In this document: one piece after another, positions 26,473 through 36,039 of the stretch
How positions within the stretch are numbered: the first letter of the stretch is position 1
Layout of the letters: every line of letters begins with the position of its first letter
From: Sediminitomix flava
GTDB taxonomy: Bacteria > Bacteroidota > Bacteroidia > Cytophagales > Flammeovirgaceae
Assembly (NCBI RefSeq): GCF_003149185.1
Contig: NZ_QGDO01000001.1
Coordinates: forward strand, 1,674,001 to 1,738,000
Direction: 5' to 3'
Length of the DNA: 64,000 nt
Notes under the pieces: model-generated
Told to the model about the DNA's origin: nothing
Seen by the model: the letters and a program-made list of their open reading frames with translations, nothing else
The model's database searches: none
Translations under genes and position numbers: made by a program

Positions 26473-27408
26473 ATGATTAAAGTTTTAATAATTGATAAAA
26501 TGCATGAATGTATTGTTCCAATGTTGGAAGAAGTCAATATTCATGTAGATTATTTACCTGAATTAACACCTGAGAAGGTTCATGATAAAATAAAAGACTA
26601 TGAAGGCTTAATCTTACGTTCAAAGATGAAAGTAAATATTGAGTTAATGGATAAAGCTCCTCGTTTACGATTTATAGCAAGAGCAGGTGCAGGTGTTGAT
26701 CAGATTGATGAAGAATACCTTAAAAGAAGAAATATAAGTCTCATAAATGCGCCAGAAGGCAATAGAGATGCAGTAGGAGAACATGCCCTAGGTATGCTAC
26801 TTTGCTTGATGAATAAGTTGCATATAGCTGATCGTGAAATTAGGAGTATGCAATGGAACAGAGAAGAAAATAGAGGACGAGAGCTGCACCTTTGTACTGT
26901 AGGCATTATTGGCTACGGTAATATGGGACGAGAGTTTGCTAAGAGGTTAAAAGGATTTGGCTGTAGAGTTCTGGCTTTTGATAATGAAAAAACAGGCTAT
27001 GGTGATGAATATGCTAAAGAAGTCTCTCTTGATCAACTGAGAGAAGAAGCTGATGTACTAAGCTTTCACATCCCCCTTAATCAGTTCAACCGTTACTTAG
27101 TTGATGAAGAGTATTTCAAGAAATTCAGAAAGCCTTTCTACCTCATTAACTTGGCCAGAGGTGAAGTGATTCCACTACAAATCATTAAAAAATTCATAGA
27201 ATCAGGTAAGATACTTGGCGCAGGCTTAGATGTATTGGAAAATGAAAAGCTTAATACATTAACTCCTGAACAAAAAGAAGCCTTTGACTACCTTATAAAA
27301 TCTGATAACGTGCTATTTTCTCCACATGTTGGAGGGTGGACTGTCGAATCTTACATCAGAATAAGTGAGGTACTAGGAAAAAAGATTAGAAGTCTTTTTA
27401 TCAATTAA
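26473..27408 (+). CDS. D-2-hydroxyacid dehydrogenase (phosphoglycerate-dehydrogenase-like)
   Basis: 311 residues. The NAD motif is GYGNMG (147-152) with D170 at the end of the following strand, pointing to NAD(H). Catalytic residues are R229 (NLARGE), E256/E258 (LDVLENE) and H285 (SPHVGGW). There is no ACT domain, so it is shorter than full SerA proteins; it may be a short-form PGDH or another 2-hydroxyacid dehydrogenase. No serine pathway genes are adjacent. A bidirectional terminator follows. Confidence 0.88.
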   Translation: MIKVLIIDKMHECIVPMLEEVNIHVDYLPELTPEKVHDKIKDYEGLILRSKMKVNIELMDKAPRLRFIARAGAGVDQIDEEYLKRRNISLINAPEGNRDAVGEHALGMLLCLMNKLHIADREIRSMQWNREENRGRELHLCTVGIIGYGNMGREFAKRLKGFGCRVLAFDNEKTGYGDEYAKEVSLDQLREEADVLSFHIPLNQFNRYLVDEEYFKKFRKPFYLINLARGEVIPLQIIKKFIESGKILGAGLDVLENEKLNTLTPEQKEAFDYLIKSDNVLFSPHVGGWTVESYIRISEVLGKKIRSLFIN

Positions 27409-27437
27409 AAAAATTCAACAAAAAAGGTATAAAGAAG

Positions 27438-27470
27438 AAAGGCAACTAATCAGATTGACTAGTTGCCTTT
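27438..27470. terminator. Bidirectional terminator between dehydrogenase and clpC
   Basis: AAAGGCAACTA pairs with TAGTTGCCTTT (11 bp) around an 11-base loop. Confidence 0.88.
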
Positions 27471-27492
27471 TATATTTAAGAATCAGAAATAA

Positions 27493-30042
27493 TTATTCTG
27501 CTTCTTTTTCAGCTGTTGCTTTTTGGATAGAAACTGTAATTTCTTCTCCTTCGCCTTTATAATCAGCTAAAATGATATCTCCTTCCACTATTTCACCCTT
27601 CAACAGTTCTTCTGCTATAGGGTCTTCTAAGTATTTTTGGATAGCTCTATTCAATGGACGAGCACCATACTGAGGATCATATCCTTTTTCTGCTAAGAAG
27701 TCTTTTGCTTCAGTAGTTAATTGGATTGTATACCCTAATGTTTGTACTCTTTGGAATAGTTTGCCCAATGAGATATCGATGATCTTATGGATGTGCTCAC
27801 GCTCAAGTGAATTAAACACAATCACATCATCCAAACGGTTCAAGAATTCCGGCGAGAATGCTTTTTTCAACGCACCTTGAATTGTTGACTTCATGTGACT
27901 TCCATCCTGATCTTTTTTGGCTTGAGTACTGAAACCAATACCAGTACCAAATTCTTTAAGATCACGAACTCCAATATTTGAAGTCATAATGATGATTGTA
28001 TTTCTGAAATCAACTCTTCTACCCAAACCATCGGTTAAGATACCATCATCTAGAACCTGTAGCAATAAGTTGAAAACATCTGGGTGAGCTTTCTCGATTT
28101 CATCCAATAGAACTACACTATAAGGTTTTCTACGGATTTTCTCAGTTAGCTGACCACCCTCTTCATATCCAACATAGCCCGGAGGCGCTCCTACAAGTCT
28201 CGATACAGAGAACTTCTCCATATACTCACTCATATCAATACGAACCAAAGAATCTTCTTTGTCGAATAGATAATTAGCAAGTACTTTCGCTAATTCTGTT
28301 TTACCAACTCCAGTAGGACCTAAGAATACGAACGAACCAATTGGCTTCTTCGGATCTTTCAAACCTACACGAGTTCTTTGAATTGCTTTTGTAAGCTTTT
28401 TAATCGCTTCGTCTTGACCGATAACACTTCCATTCAAAGTTTCACCCATATTTAGAAGTTTTTGTCCTTCATTTTGGGCTACACGATTTACAGGAATACC
28501 TGTCATCATCGCAATTACTTCAGCTACGTTTGCTTCATCTACAGGATATACTTGCTCATTCGTTTCTTTTTCCCAACGAACTTTAGCCGTATCTAACTGT
28601 TCAATCAGCTTTTTCTCTGTATCTCTTAGCTTAGCAGCTTCTTCGTATTTCTGACTCTTAACAACTTTATTTTTCTGTACTTTGATATCCTCGATTTGCT
28701 CTTCAAGCTTCACGATGTCATCTGGTACATGAATATTGTTGATATGAACACGAGCTCCTGCCTCATCAAGAACATCAATAGCCTTGTCTGGAAGGAATCG
28801 GTCAGAAATATATCGATCAGAAAGTTTCACACAAGCTTCTAATGCTTCTTGTGAGTAACTCACTCTATGGTGATCTTCATATTTGCTTTTGATGTTATCC
28901 AATATCTCCATTGTTTCATCTGGAGTGGTAGCATCTACCATTACCATTTGGAAACGACGAGCTAAGGCACCATCTTTCTCAATATATTGTCTATACTCAT
29001 CTAGAGTAGTTGCACCAATACATTGTATATCACCCCTTGCAAGGGCTGGTTTGAACATATTTGAAGCATCTAATGAACCTGAAGCTCCTCCTGCACCAAC
29101 GATCGTATGAATCTCGTCAATAAATAAGATAACTTCTGGAGCTTTTTCAAGCTCATTCATTACAGCTTTCATTCTTTCTTCAAACTGTCCTCTATATTTT
29201 GTTCCAGCAACTAATGAAGCTAGATCTAGAGTAACAACTCTTTTACCGAATAAGACTCTTGAAACCTTTTTTTGGATAATTCTAAGAGCAAGACCTTCAG
29301 CAATTGCGGTCTTACCTACTCCAGGTTCACCTATAAGAATAGGATTATTTTTCTTTCTACGGCTAAGAATTTGAGCAACACGCTCAATTTCGTTTTCACG
29401 ACCTACAATTGGATCCAGTTTACCATCTTCTGCCATGCGAGTAAGATCACGACCGAAGTTGTCCAATACAGGTGTTTTTGACTTTTCACTACCTTTTGAA
29501 GACTCTCGACTTGAAGATGAAGAACCACTACCACCAGAGTAGCCTCTTCCACTTCTCATATCGTCATCATCATCTGTATCAGATGCTGAGACTGGTCCGT
29601 CTTGTCTGTATTCAAGTAGCTCTTTGATTACATCATAGGTTACATCAAATTTGTGAAGTATTTGTGTAGCTAAGTTGTCATCATCACGAAGAATAGAAAG
29701 GAGTAAGTGTTCTGTTCCTATTAAACTTGCTTTGAATATCTTGGCTTCTAAATAGGTAATTTTAAGAGTTTTTTCGGATTGTCTGGTTAAAGGTATATTG
29801 GCAAGGTTTTTTACGTTGTGGCTTGCTGTTCCTTTCGTAGCTTGCTCAACAGCATCCCTTAACTGTGAAAGATCTACCCCTAACTTTTTCAATAACGCAA
29901 CCGCAATACCTTCACCTTCTCTAAGCATGCCTAGCAAAAGGTGTTCGGTACCGATATAGTCATGTCCAAGTCTGAGTGCCTCTTCACGGCTCAAAGAGAT
30001 GACTTCCTTAACCCTATTTGAAAATTTAGCTTCCATAGCCAT
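27493..30042 (-). CDS. clpC: ATP-dependent Clp protease ATP-binding subunit ClpC
   Basis: 849 residues. Domain order: two Clp N repeats (about 5-145), a Gly/Ser-rich linker (about 160-190), AAA1 with Walker A GEPGVGKT and Walker [10 protein letters not shown], a UVR/middle domain ([13 protein letters not shown], about 450-480), AAA2 with GPTGVGKT and [15 protein letters not shown], and ClpB_D2 at the end. The UVR segment and short middle domain separate ClpC from ClpB. It unfolds substrates for ClpP. No ctsR or mcsAB is adjacent, as expected in Bacteroidota. Start is MAMEAKF or the second Met at 30036. Confidence 0.95.
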   Translation of the reverse strand: MAMEAKFSNRVKEVISLSREEALRLGHDYIGTEHLLLGMLREGEGIAVALLKKLGVDLSQLRDAVEQATKGTASHNVKNLANIPLTRQSEKTLKITYLEAKIFKASLIGTEHLLLSILRDDDNLATQILHKFDVTYDVIKELLEYRQDGPVSASDTDDDDDMRSGRGYSGGSGSSSSSRESSKGSEKSKTPVLDNFGRDLTRMAEDGKLDPIVGRENEIERVAQILSRRKKNNPILIGEPGVGKTAIAEGLALRIIQKKVSRVLFGKRVVTLDLASLVAGTKYRGQFEERMKAVMNELEKAPEVILFIDEIHTIVGAGGASGSLDASNMFKPALARGDIQCIGATTLDEYRQYIEKDGALARRFQMVMVDATTPDETMEILDNIKSKYEDHHRVSYSQEALEACVKLSDRYISDRFLPDKAIDVLDEAGARVHINNIHVPDDIVKLEEQIEDIKVQKNKVVKSQKYEEAAKLRDTEKKLIEQLDTAKVRWEKETNEQVYPVDEANVAEVIAMMTGIPVNRVAQNEGQKLLNMGETLNGSVIGQDEAIKKLTKAIQRTRVGLKDPKKPIGSFVFLGPTGVGKTELAKVLANYLFDKEDSLVRIDMSEYMEKFSVSRLVGAPPGYVGYEEGGQLTEKIRRKPYSVVLLDEIEKAHPDVFNLLLQVLDDGILTDGLGRRVDFRNTIIIMTSNIGVRDLKEFGTGIGFSTQAKKDQDGSHMKSTIQGALKKAFSPEFLNRLDDVIVFNSLEREHIHKIIDISLGKLFQRVQTLGYTIQLTTEAKDFLAEKGYDPQYGARPLNRAIQKYLEDPIAEELLKGEIVEGDIILADYKGEGEEITVSIQKATAEKEAE

Positions 30043-30160
30043 GGGCTTTATAATTTTGATGACTGAAATGCACTGTTTCTTTTGTATAAATTAAAGAATT
30101 ACATTCTGAAATACAAAAAGAAAGGCCTATGGTTTCCGTAAATTTTCAAACTGTATGAAT

Positions 30161-30790
30161 TTAAGACAGAAACTTACTTTCCTGCATTCTCAAAATGTAA
30201 GAAGCATTTGGCCCTTCATTGAATAGAAGATCCAAAATACTTAGGTTCGGGGCAAAACCTTCCCCAAATACTTGTTGGTATGGCTGTACATTAATGATAC
30301 CAAACTCTTTTTTGGGGTGTATCGCTGATCTGAGGTCCAAAATGTCACACTCTTGAGGAGGAGTAAAGTCTTCAGTTAACCTGATTTGGCACTTGACTCC
30401 CAGTATTTTAAGACAGAATGTCAGTATTTCGTAATTGAGTTCGAATAGGTGTGTGTATTCTTTCCCCAACAAAACCTCCTTGATCATATCAGCGTAGTAT
30501 TCAAAATAAGCTGATCTCCCGTAAGCGGATTGTATGGCACGCCAATGTTGTTTTTGCCAAGATTCTCTCGCATCTATTTTCATCTCCTGAATTGGCAATC
30601 CTTTATTGGCACCCAATAAAGGAACAGACAAACGCTCCACTTTATTCGCTGTCAATATATAACAACGGTTTCTGTAAGTCTGTTTCTGAAAATTTTCTTT
30701 TGCCTCCAGATATACTACATCAAGCTTAGAAAGTATCGAAAAATATTCGATGTTAGGAAAATAGTGCAAATCAATGATCGCTTCTTTCAT
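30161..30790 (-). CDS. WbqC-family protein
   Basis: 209 residues. The opening IDLHYFPNIEYFSIL and YRNRCYILTANKVERLSVPLLG, then SWQKQHWRAIQSAYGRSAYFEYY, are the WbqC signature; members often occur in O-antigen loci but the enzyme activity is unproven. No glycan genes lie directly beside it; it follows trmB on the same strand behind a hairpin. It is cytoplasmic, with no signal peptide. Confidence 0.88.
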   Translation of the reverse strand: MKEAIIDLHYFPNIEYFSILSKLDVVYLEAKENFQKQTYRNRCYILTANKVERLSVPLLGANKGLPIQEMKIDARESWQKQHWRAIQSAYGRSAYFEYYADMIKEVLLGKEYTHLFELNYEILTFCLKILGVKCQIRLTEDFTPPQECDILDLRSAIHPKKEFGIINVQPYQQVFGEGFAPNLSILDLLFNEGPNASYILRMQESKFLS

Positions 30791-30815
30791 CTTTCGCTTC
30801 TTAATTAGAAATAGA

Positions 30816-30849
30816 AATAGCGCTGTGAATATTTTTTCACAACGCTATT
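30816..30849 (-). terminator. Hairpin behind trmB
   Basis: AATAGCG pairs with CGCTATT and TGTGAA with TTCACA inside, giving a 13-bp stem with a small internal loop. The minus-strand tail is only moderately T-rich. Confidence 0.65.
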
Positions 30850-30872
30850 CAAATAAAAATTACTTAAATATC

Positions 30873-31595
30873 TTAGTTAGATGCAATGTTAGATAACAAA
30901 GGATTATGTACAGGGTATTTATCTGTAATATCTTTTTTATGTAATCTAAATCGGCAGTAATGAATATTATGTCCTTCGGCTGTAAACTTTCGTTCGTAAC
31001 GAGTTTTGATTCCGTGGTGCTCCTTCATTAACTCAGGCTCTTCGTATAAGTTAAAAGTTTGAACTTCTGTCGGAATTTTTTCTTCCTCCAAAACTTCAAG
31101 TGTGTATTCGAACAAACCTTGGTTATCTGTCTTGAAACGAACAAGACCATTATCTTTTAAGATTTTACGGTAGTTGTTCAAGAAGCGTGGATGCGTCAAA
31201 CGTTTTTTAGCATCTCCTTTACGTGGACGAGGGTCTGGATGAACAATCCAAATTTCATCTACTTCTCCGTCAGCGAAGAATTTCTCAAGATCAAGAATAA
31301 AGCAACGTAAGAAAGCTACATTCTTAAGTCCTTTCTCTTCCACAACATTACTTCCGTACCACAAACGGTCGCCTTTAATATCTATTCCGATAAAGTTTTT
31401 GTCTGGGTAAACTTCTCCAAGTCCAGTAGAATACTCTCCACGACCACAAGCCAACTCTAAAACTATTGGATTGTCGTTCTTAAAAATCTTTTCTCTCCAC
31501 TGCCCTCTAATTGACTCATAAATCTCTTTTCCAGGCTCTACAATGTAGTCTCTTTGTTGCGTTACAGCGAATTTCTTCTGTTTTTGTCTTGCCAT
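30873..31595 (-). CDS. trmB: tRNA (guanine-N7-)-methyltransferase
   Basis: 240 residues. The SAM site is LELACGRGEYSTGL with the acidic GIDIKG strand end, and the family motif HPDPRPRKGDAKKRLTHPRF holds the tRNA/base-binding residues. It methylates G46 of tRNAs. Length and motif order are normal. It is divergent from the parA-like gene with a 222-bp promoter region. Confidence 0.95.
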   Translation of the reverse strand: MARQKQKKFAVTQQRDYIVEPGKEIYESIRGQWREKIFKNDNPIVLELACGRGEYSTGLGEVYPDKNFIGIDIKGDRLWYGSNVVEEKGLKNVAFLRCFILDLEKFFADGEVDEIWIVHPDPRPRKGDAKKRLTHPRFLNNYRKILKDNGLVRFKTDNQGLFEYTLEVLEEEKIPTEVQTFNLYEEPELMKEHHGIKTRYERKFTAEGHNIHYCRFRLHKKDITDKYPVHNPLLSNIASN

Positions 31596-31714
31596 CTCCT
31601 ATCTAAATCAGTTAATCTCAACGATTTACAGAACTGCGAATTTAACTAGAATAATGGAAAATCAATCCCAAAAGTTGGATTCTTATACAAATGTTAGCTT
31701 TTCTTTCCTTTTTC

Positions 31715-31744
31715 GGTATTGTATTCTTTGTTCATGGTATTGTA
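31715..31744. promoter_or_regulatory. Pair of 9-bp direct repeats upstream of parA-like gene
   Basis: GGTATTGTA occurs at 31715-31723 and again at 31736-31744, 21 bp apart, i.e. on the same helix face. It is a possible operator for the ribbon-helix-helix protein encoded downstream; inference only. Confidence 0.3.
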
Positions 31745-31817
31745 AAATTATAATAATAGCTGTAGCTTCATGCCTTAGGATAATAGTATCGAACATTCTT
31801 TTTTTACACTTTATTGG

Positions 31818-32483
31818 ATGAGTGCTAAGGTCATATCATTTGCCACCCAAAAGGGCGGAGTGGGGAAAAGTACGCTGCTCATGCTGATTGCAGCGGCAGT
31901 GCACAATCGAACAGATTTGAAGGTATTGGTAATCGATTGTGACCCTCAAAAATCCGTTAAAGATATTTATTCGCATGAGAATCATCAGGGTTCTTATGAT
32001 GTCATCAGTTTCAATTGGCGTCAACCCAAACCAGAAATCAACTTTGATAAAACTTTGGTTTTGGCTGAACAGAAATATGACATCATATTCTTGGATATTC
32101 CTGGTCGAATAGACGGAAAAGAAATTTATTATAGTATTCTGGTTTCTGACGTGGTCATTGTACCAATTGTAGCGAGTGCTTTAGATATCAAAGCAACGCT
32201 CAACTTCTTGCAGACCTTACCTAAAATACGACAGATTAAGGAAAGACAAGGTTACAGTCTTGATGTCTTTGGGGTTGTGAACAAGAAGGATCAGACAATC
32301 GAACATATCCGACTAAAAGAGCTCGCTGGTATTGGCGGTTTAGAATTTTTTTACTCTCCTATCTCAAACTTGGTAAGGTACAAAAGAGGAATTTCTACCG
32401 TAAACGACATTACAGACCCTACAGTGAGAGACGATGAATTCAACAGATTTTTTGATGAATTCATGACTAAATGTATCCTATAA
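31818..32483 (+). CDS. ParA-family ATPase (orphan type)
   Basis: 221 residues, short for ParA and without an N-terminal helix-turn-helix, hence of the small type Ib class. The deviant Walker A KGGVGKST (K12 and K17) is intact, Walker A' is DCDPQKS (D41, D43), and Walker B is IIFLDIPG. It would position a cargo, replicon or protein cluster on the nucleoid or membrane. The partner is the following ribbon-helix-helix protein 22 bp downstream; no parB-like gene or chromosome-partition context is seen. Confidence 0.9.
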   Translation: MSAKVISFATQKGGVGKSTLLMLIAAAVHNRTDLKVLVIDCDPQKSVKDIYSHENHQGSYDVISFNWRQPKPEINFDKTLVLAEQKYDIIFLDIPGRIDGKEIYYSILVSDVVIVPIVASALDIKATLNFLQTLPKIRQIKERQGYSLDVFGVVNKKDQTIEHIRLKELAGIGGLEFFYSPISNLVRYKRGISTVNDITDPTVRDDEFNRFFDEFMTKCIL

Positions 32484-32505
32484 CTATATATTAATTGCGT
32501 GCTTT

Positions 32506-32820
32506 ATGACTAAGAGTAAAACAGACCTAATTTTTGATGCTTTAAGAAGAAGTGAAGAAAATGGACTTATTCCTGACTTGAAGGAAAATGATGAAAATGA
32601 TATGGGTTTGAAAAATGAAGATAAAAAATCACTCTCGGGCTTTCCGAACATGGATATAGATTCAATCAAACCTAAAAAACAACAAATTGAATACTCTTCT
32701 GTAAAACTTAGAACTGATCTTTACGAGAGAATCAGAGAAGCAGCAGAAGCTAATGGGGTAAAACAACCAGGAAAATTCATCAGTCTTATTTTAGAAACTT
32801 ACCTTCAGCACAGAGATTAG
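32506..32820 (+). CDS. Ribbon-helix-helix partner of the ParA-like ATPase
   Basis: 104 residues. The first about 65 residues are charged and disordered-looking (DLKENDENDMGLKNEDKK). The last about 40 (YSSVKLRTDLYERIREAAEANGVKQPGKFISLILETYLQ) fit a ribbon-helix-helix DNA-binding fold: a short beta strand, then two helices. This layout, flexible tail plus RHH behind a small ParA, is that of ParG/Omega-type centromere-binding proteins, so it likely binds DNA and stimulates the ATPase. The pair is co-directional and ends with a terminator. Confidence 0.72.
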   Translation: MTKSKTDLIFDALRRSEENGLIPDLKENDENDMGLKNEDKKSLSGFPNMDIDSIKPKKQQIEYSSVKLRTDLYERIREAAEANGVKQPGKFISLILETYLQHRD

Positions 32821-32850
32821 TTTTCTAAATAAATAGAAGAAAATATAACA

Positions 32851-32881
32851 GAGTTGGGAACTGATTTCTCAACTCTTTTTT
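32851..32881 (+). terminator. Terminator of the parA-RHH operon
   Basis: GAGTTGGGA pairs with TCTCAACTC (one G-T) around ACTGATT, followed by T6. Confidence 0.82.
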
Positions 32882-33038
32882 ATTGATTAAGCTGTAAACT
32901 AGATTTTATTGATGAAGTCTAGATTTATTCTTTGAATGATCTGACAAGAATATAGGTCTACAAATTTTTTGAGGAAAAAAGGTGTTGTTTTTTATGCGTA
33001 ACCTACGTTGCTTATTAATTAACTAAAACTCCTAATTT

Positions 33039-33752
33039 ATGAACTCAAAAACTTATTCTTTTAAACTACTAGACTTCGCTACAGACTTTGTGGTAATGGC
33101 TTTACTCTTGGCAGGTATCTACTTTGCCCAAACCGATCTTCATTTCCTAGAAAAAACTATTCTTATTGAAGATGGAATGGTAGAAAATGCGACAGTTCTT
33201 TTTCTATTGGTCGCTTCTGTCATGACTGTGGTTCGTATTTTCAAATACGCCAGCAGTAAATCTATTCATTGGCTTGTAATGCAAGTCCTGATGGCATCAT
33301 TCTTCTTATTTATTGCTGGAGAAGAAATGTCTTGGGGACAACGTATTTGGAATGTTGAAACCAACGAATTCTTTCAGCAATACAATCTTCAAGGCGAAAC
33401 AAACCTACACAACATGAAAGTAGGTGATGTAAAAATAAACACACTGATTTTCGGAAAACTGATTACGGTAGTATTGATTATCCACCTTTGTATCACTCCT
33501 TTTCTCTATCGTAAAAAAGAAGGATTCAGAAACTTAGTAAACAAATGGGGTGTACCAATCGGATATTTACATCACGGAATTGTATTCCTGATCTTCAGCA
33601 TAGGCTTGAATGCAATCCCGACAGGTAGCAAATGGGAACTTTACGAAGTAGTCATAAGCATCATCGTCCTTTCCATTATTTATTCTCCTATGAACAAAGA
33701 GATTTATCAATCTAAAAAACATAAAGTGAAAAAAGCACAGTTTAGCATGTGA
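33039..33752 (+). CDS. Multi-span membrane protein with GEEMSWGQR motif
   Basis: 237 residues with about six hydrophobic segments (first about 15-32, last about 204-220). Between spans 3 and 4 lie the polar signatures AGEEMSWGQRIW and GETNLHNMK, which I associate with an uncharacterised membrane family across several phyla; charged E/E/R within or next to the membrane and an H-N pair suggest a catalytic or ion-binding site. No name can be given. Lone gene; the next gene starts 117 bp later. Confidence 0.65.
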   Translation: MNSKTYSFKLLDFATDFVVMALLLAGIYFAQTDLHFLEKTILIEDGMVENATVLFLLVASVMTVVRIFKYASSKSIHWLVMQVLMASFFLFIAGEEMSWGQRIWNVETNEFFQQYNLQGETNLHNMKVGDVKINTLIFGKLITVVLIIHLCITPFLYRKKEGFRNLVNKWGVPIGYLHHGIVFLIFSIGLNAIPTGSKWELYEVVISIIVLSIIYSPMNKEIYQSKKHKVKKAQFSM

Positions 33753-33869
33753 TAAGAAATTCTAGAATTAAGGGATAACTTTTTGTTTTCTGCTTATATA
33801 GTTCTGTCTGATTCTCAGATACTGTATATTGCAGCATTAGCTGAAAACTATCTCTTAATTCTATTTTTT

Positions 33870-35081
33870 ATGAAAAAGACATTTACATTACTATTTACTC
33901 TTTTTTGTCTAGTGAATGTGGCTTTTGCTCAAAAGCCTGACCGCATCAAACTCGAATTCCAGTACATCAAACTTCCTAAGGTACCTTTCCCTGGCGGTGA
34001 AAGAACTTTTAAACTAGAGGGAGAAGCTGCGAATAAAGAAGAAGTTGAAAACCTTCTAGCAAATTGGCAAGCGGAAAAAGATCAGATTGATCTTGAGTAT
34101 GAAACTGCCATCGAGAATAAAAAAGATGAAATTGAAGCATACAACAAGAAGAAAGTAGGTGAAAGACTTGCCAATGCTGCTCTTGGTGTAAAAGCTCCTT
34201 CTTTAGATCAGGTTGTAAAGAAGCCTTATCCAGCTAAACCATACGTTCCTAAAGTTTATGACGCAATGGCATTGGCTAACCAACATGTTGAGATTGAAGG
34301 TTTGGTGAGAGATGAAAATTCATCTACAACCCTAAAGTTTGTAACAGAAGGTTTCAAATACCATGATTACGGTATTGTCGGAGACTCTCTTTATACTGCA
34401 AGCTATGAAGCTTCTAATCCGATTAAACTTGTTGCGCTTACTAGCGAAGGACAAGAACTTTACTCGCTACATTTCAAATCATCAGACGCTCAGAAGTTCA
34501 CTTGGGGTTCTGATACCAACAAATACAAATTGAAATTGGAGTGGAAAAAGCAACGTAACAATGAGTTGAGTACAAAAGAAGAGCAGTTGAAAAACAATGC
34601 TTTATTTGGCGTTAAATTCACTTTGAACGACTACTACGGTTACACACAAACAAAATACAAAGATGATTTGTGGGTTGGTAAATCGAAAAAGCTAGATTAT
34701 TCTAAACAACAAGAAGCTGCTACTATTGCCAACGAAGGTTACTTCATGATTCTACGTCCTGAGCTTTATGAGAAAGCAACAGAAAAACTTACTCAAGCTA
34801 TCGGAATTTGGGAAGAAGAATTAAAAGAGGCTGACAAAAGTAAGAAAGCTAGAATTAGCCCTAAGGTACAAGCGTCTCTGCACTATAACATTGCACATGC
34901 TTACCTATGGATGAACAACTTTGAAAAAATGGCTGAGCACTTTGTTCAAATCAGTATGATTGGCGAAGGCAAATTTGAGAGAAAAATGAAGTCTCTTGAA
35001 CGATTTGCAAAAGGTTACAGAACACGTTATGATGCCTACCAAAAAGCATTGGCACAACAAAAACCAATTGCATTGGACTAA
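33870..35081 (+). CDS. Exported hypothetical protein with C-terminal helical repeat
   Basis: 403 residues from the ATG at 33870. The frame opens at 33783, but only this ATG gives a proper signal peptide (MKKTFTLLFTLFCLVNVAFAQ). Residues about 60-110 are charged coiled-coil-like; the middle is beta-rich; the end (SLHYNIAHAYLWMNNFEKMAEHFVQIS) reads as one TPR-like unit. Not assigned to a family. Likely periplasmic. A terminator follows. Confidence 0.7.
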   Translation: MKKTFTLLFTLFCLVNVAFAQKPDRIKLEFQYIKLPKVPFPGGERTFKLEGEAANKEEVENLLANWQAEKDQIDLEYETAIENKKDEIEAYNKKKVGERLANAALGVKAPSLDQVVKKPYPAKPYVPKVYDAMALANQHVEIEGLVRDENSSTTLKFVTEGFKYHDYGIVGDSLYTASYEASNPIKLVALTSEGQELYSLHFKSSDAQKFTWGSDTNKYKLKLEWKKQRNNELSTKEEQLKNNALFGVKFTLNDYYGYTQTKYKDDLWVGKSKKLDYSKQQEAATIANEGYFMILRPELYEKATEKLTQAIGIWEEELKEADKSKKARISPKVQASLHYNIAHAYLWMNNFEKMAEHFVQISMIGEGKFERKMKSLERFAKGYRTRYDAYQKALAQQKPIALD

Positions 35082-35122
35082 TCTTCTGATTAAAAAGTCT
35101 TAACCTTTAAAGATATTATCAT

Positions 35123-35152
35123 AACCTCATTCACTTTTGGATGAGGTTTTTT
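35123..35152 (+). terminator. Terminator
   Basis: AACCTCAT pairs with ATGAGGTT around TCACTTTTGG, then T6. Confidence 0.85.
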
Positions 35153-35205
35153 GTTTCTAAAAATATGTACATTTACATGCTCAAACGTGTGTATACCAAG
35201 GAAAC

Positions 35206-35943
35206 ATGGAAATTATAACAGATAATACAACAGTCTTTCAAGACATAATCAACACAAGACGATCAGTACGAATCTTTGACCAAGAAGAAAACTTTGATCA
35301 TGATGCTGTAAAACGAAGCCTTGAAATGGCCACTCTTTCCCCAAACAGTTCAAATATGCAACTTTGGGAGTTTTACCGTGTAATTGATCAAGATAAAAGA
35401 GACGAACTATCACAATATTGCTTACGCCAAAGTGCGGCAAGAACAGCTAGAGAATTGGTTGTAGTTGTGACTCGCCAAGACAAATGGAAAGAACGCTGCG
35501 AGATGAACTTTGAGTTTATCAAGAAACAGATCGGAGATAAAAAAGACCCGAAATCGCTTCGTGCATTAGACTATTACAGAAAACTAATGCCTATGCGCTA
35601 CAAGGAAGATCCTTTCCGTTTACTCTCACTTTTCAAACAAGTGTATACTTATTTTATGGGGCTGAAAAAACCTCAGATGCGTGAAGTAAGCTATACAGAC
35701 GCACGTATTTGTGTGCATAAAAGTGCAGCATTAGGAGCTATGACGTTCATGTATCATATGACTGCCGAAGGTTATGACACTTGCCCAATGGAAGGTTTTG
35801 ACAGTAAGCGTGTCGCTAAAATGCTGAACCTACCTAAAGGCGCTGAAATCAACATGGTGATTGGTTGTGGAAAAGGAGCTGAAGGCGGAATTTACTCAGA
35901 ACGTCACCGTGTTCCTTACGAAGAAGTAATTAAGACCGTATAA
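35206..35943 (+). CDS. Nitroreductase-family FMN-dependent oxidoreductase
   Basis: 245 residues. The N-terminal INTRRSVRIFD holds the FMN phosphate-binding arginines, SPNSSNMQLWEF matches the SxxxxQPW region, and the C-terminal GCGKGAEGGIYSERHRVPYEEVI is family-typical. The insertion around KKDPKSLRALDYYRKLMPMRY is larger than in compact nitroreductases. It probably reduces quinones or nitro compounds with NAD(P)H; substrate unknown. Single gene, convergent with the thr operon across the unusual non-coding region. Confidence 0.88.
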   Translation: MEIITDNTTVFQDIINTRRSVRIFDQEENFDHDAVKRSLEMATLSPNSSNMQLWEFYRVIDQDKRDELSQYCLRQSAARTARELVVVVTRQDKWKERCEMNFEFIKKQIGDKKDPKSLRALDYYRKLMPMRYKEDPFRLLSLFKQVYTYFMGLKKPQMREVSYTDARICVHKSAALGAMTFMYHMTAEGYDTCPMEGFDSKRVAKMLNLPKGAEINMVIGCGKGAEGGIYSERHRVPYEEVIKTV

Positions 35944-35969
35944 GTCTATCTTGAAAATATAGAATCAGT

Positions 35970-36006
35970 AAAGTAGTCCATCTTCCGAAGTTGGACTACT
36001 TTTTTT
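35970..36006 (+). terminator. Terminator of the nitroreductase gene
   Basis: AAAGTAGTCCA pairs with TGGACTACTTT (11 bp) around TCTTCCGAAGT, then a T-run. Confidence 0.9.
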
Positions 36007-36039
36007 ATGAATACTTTCAATTTCATCCATGTAGAGTTA

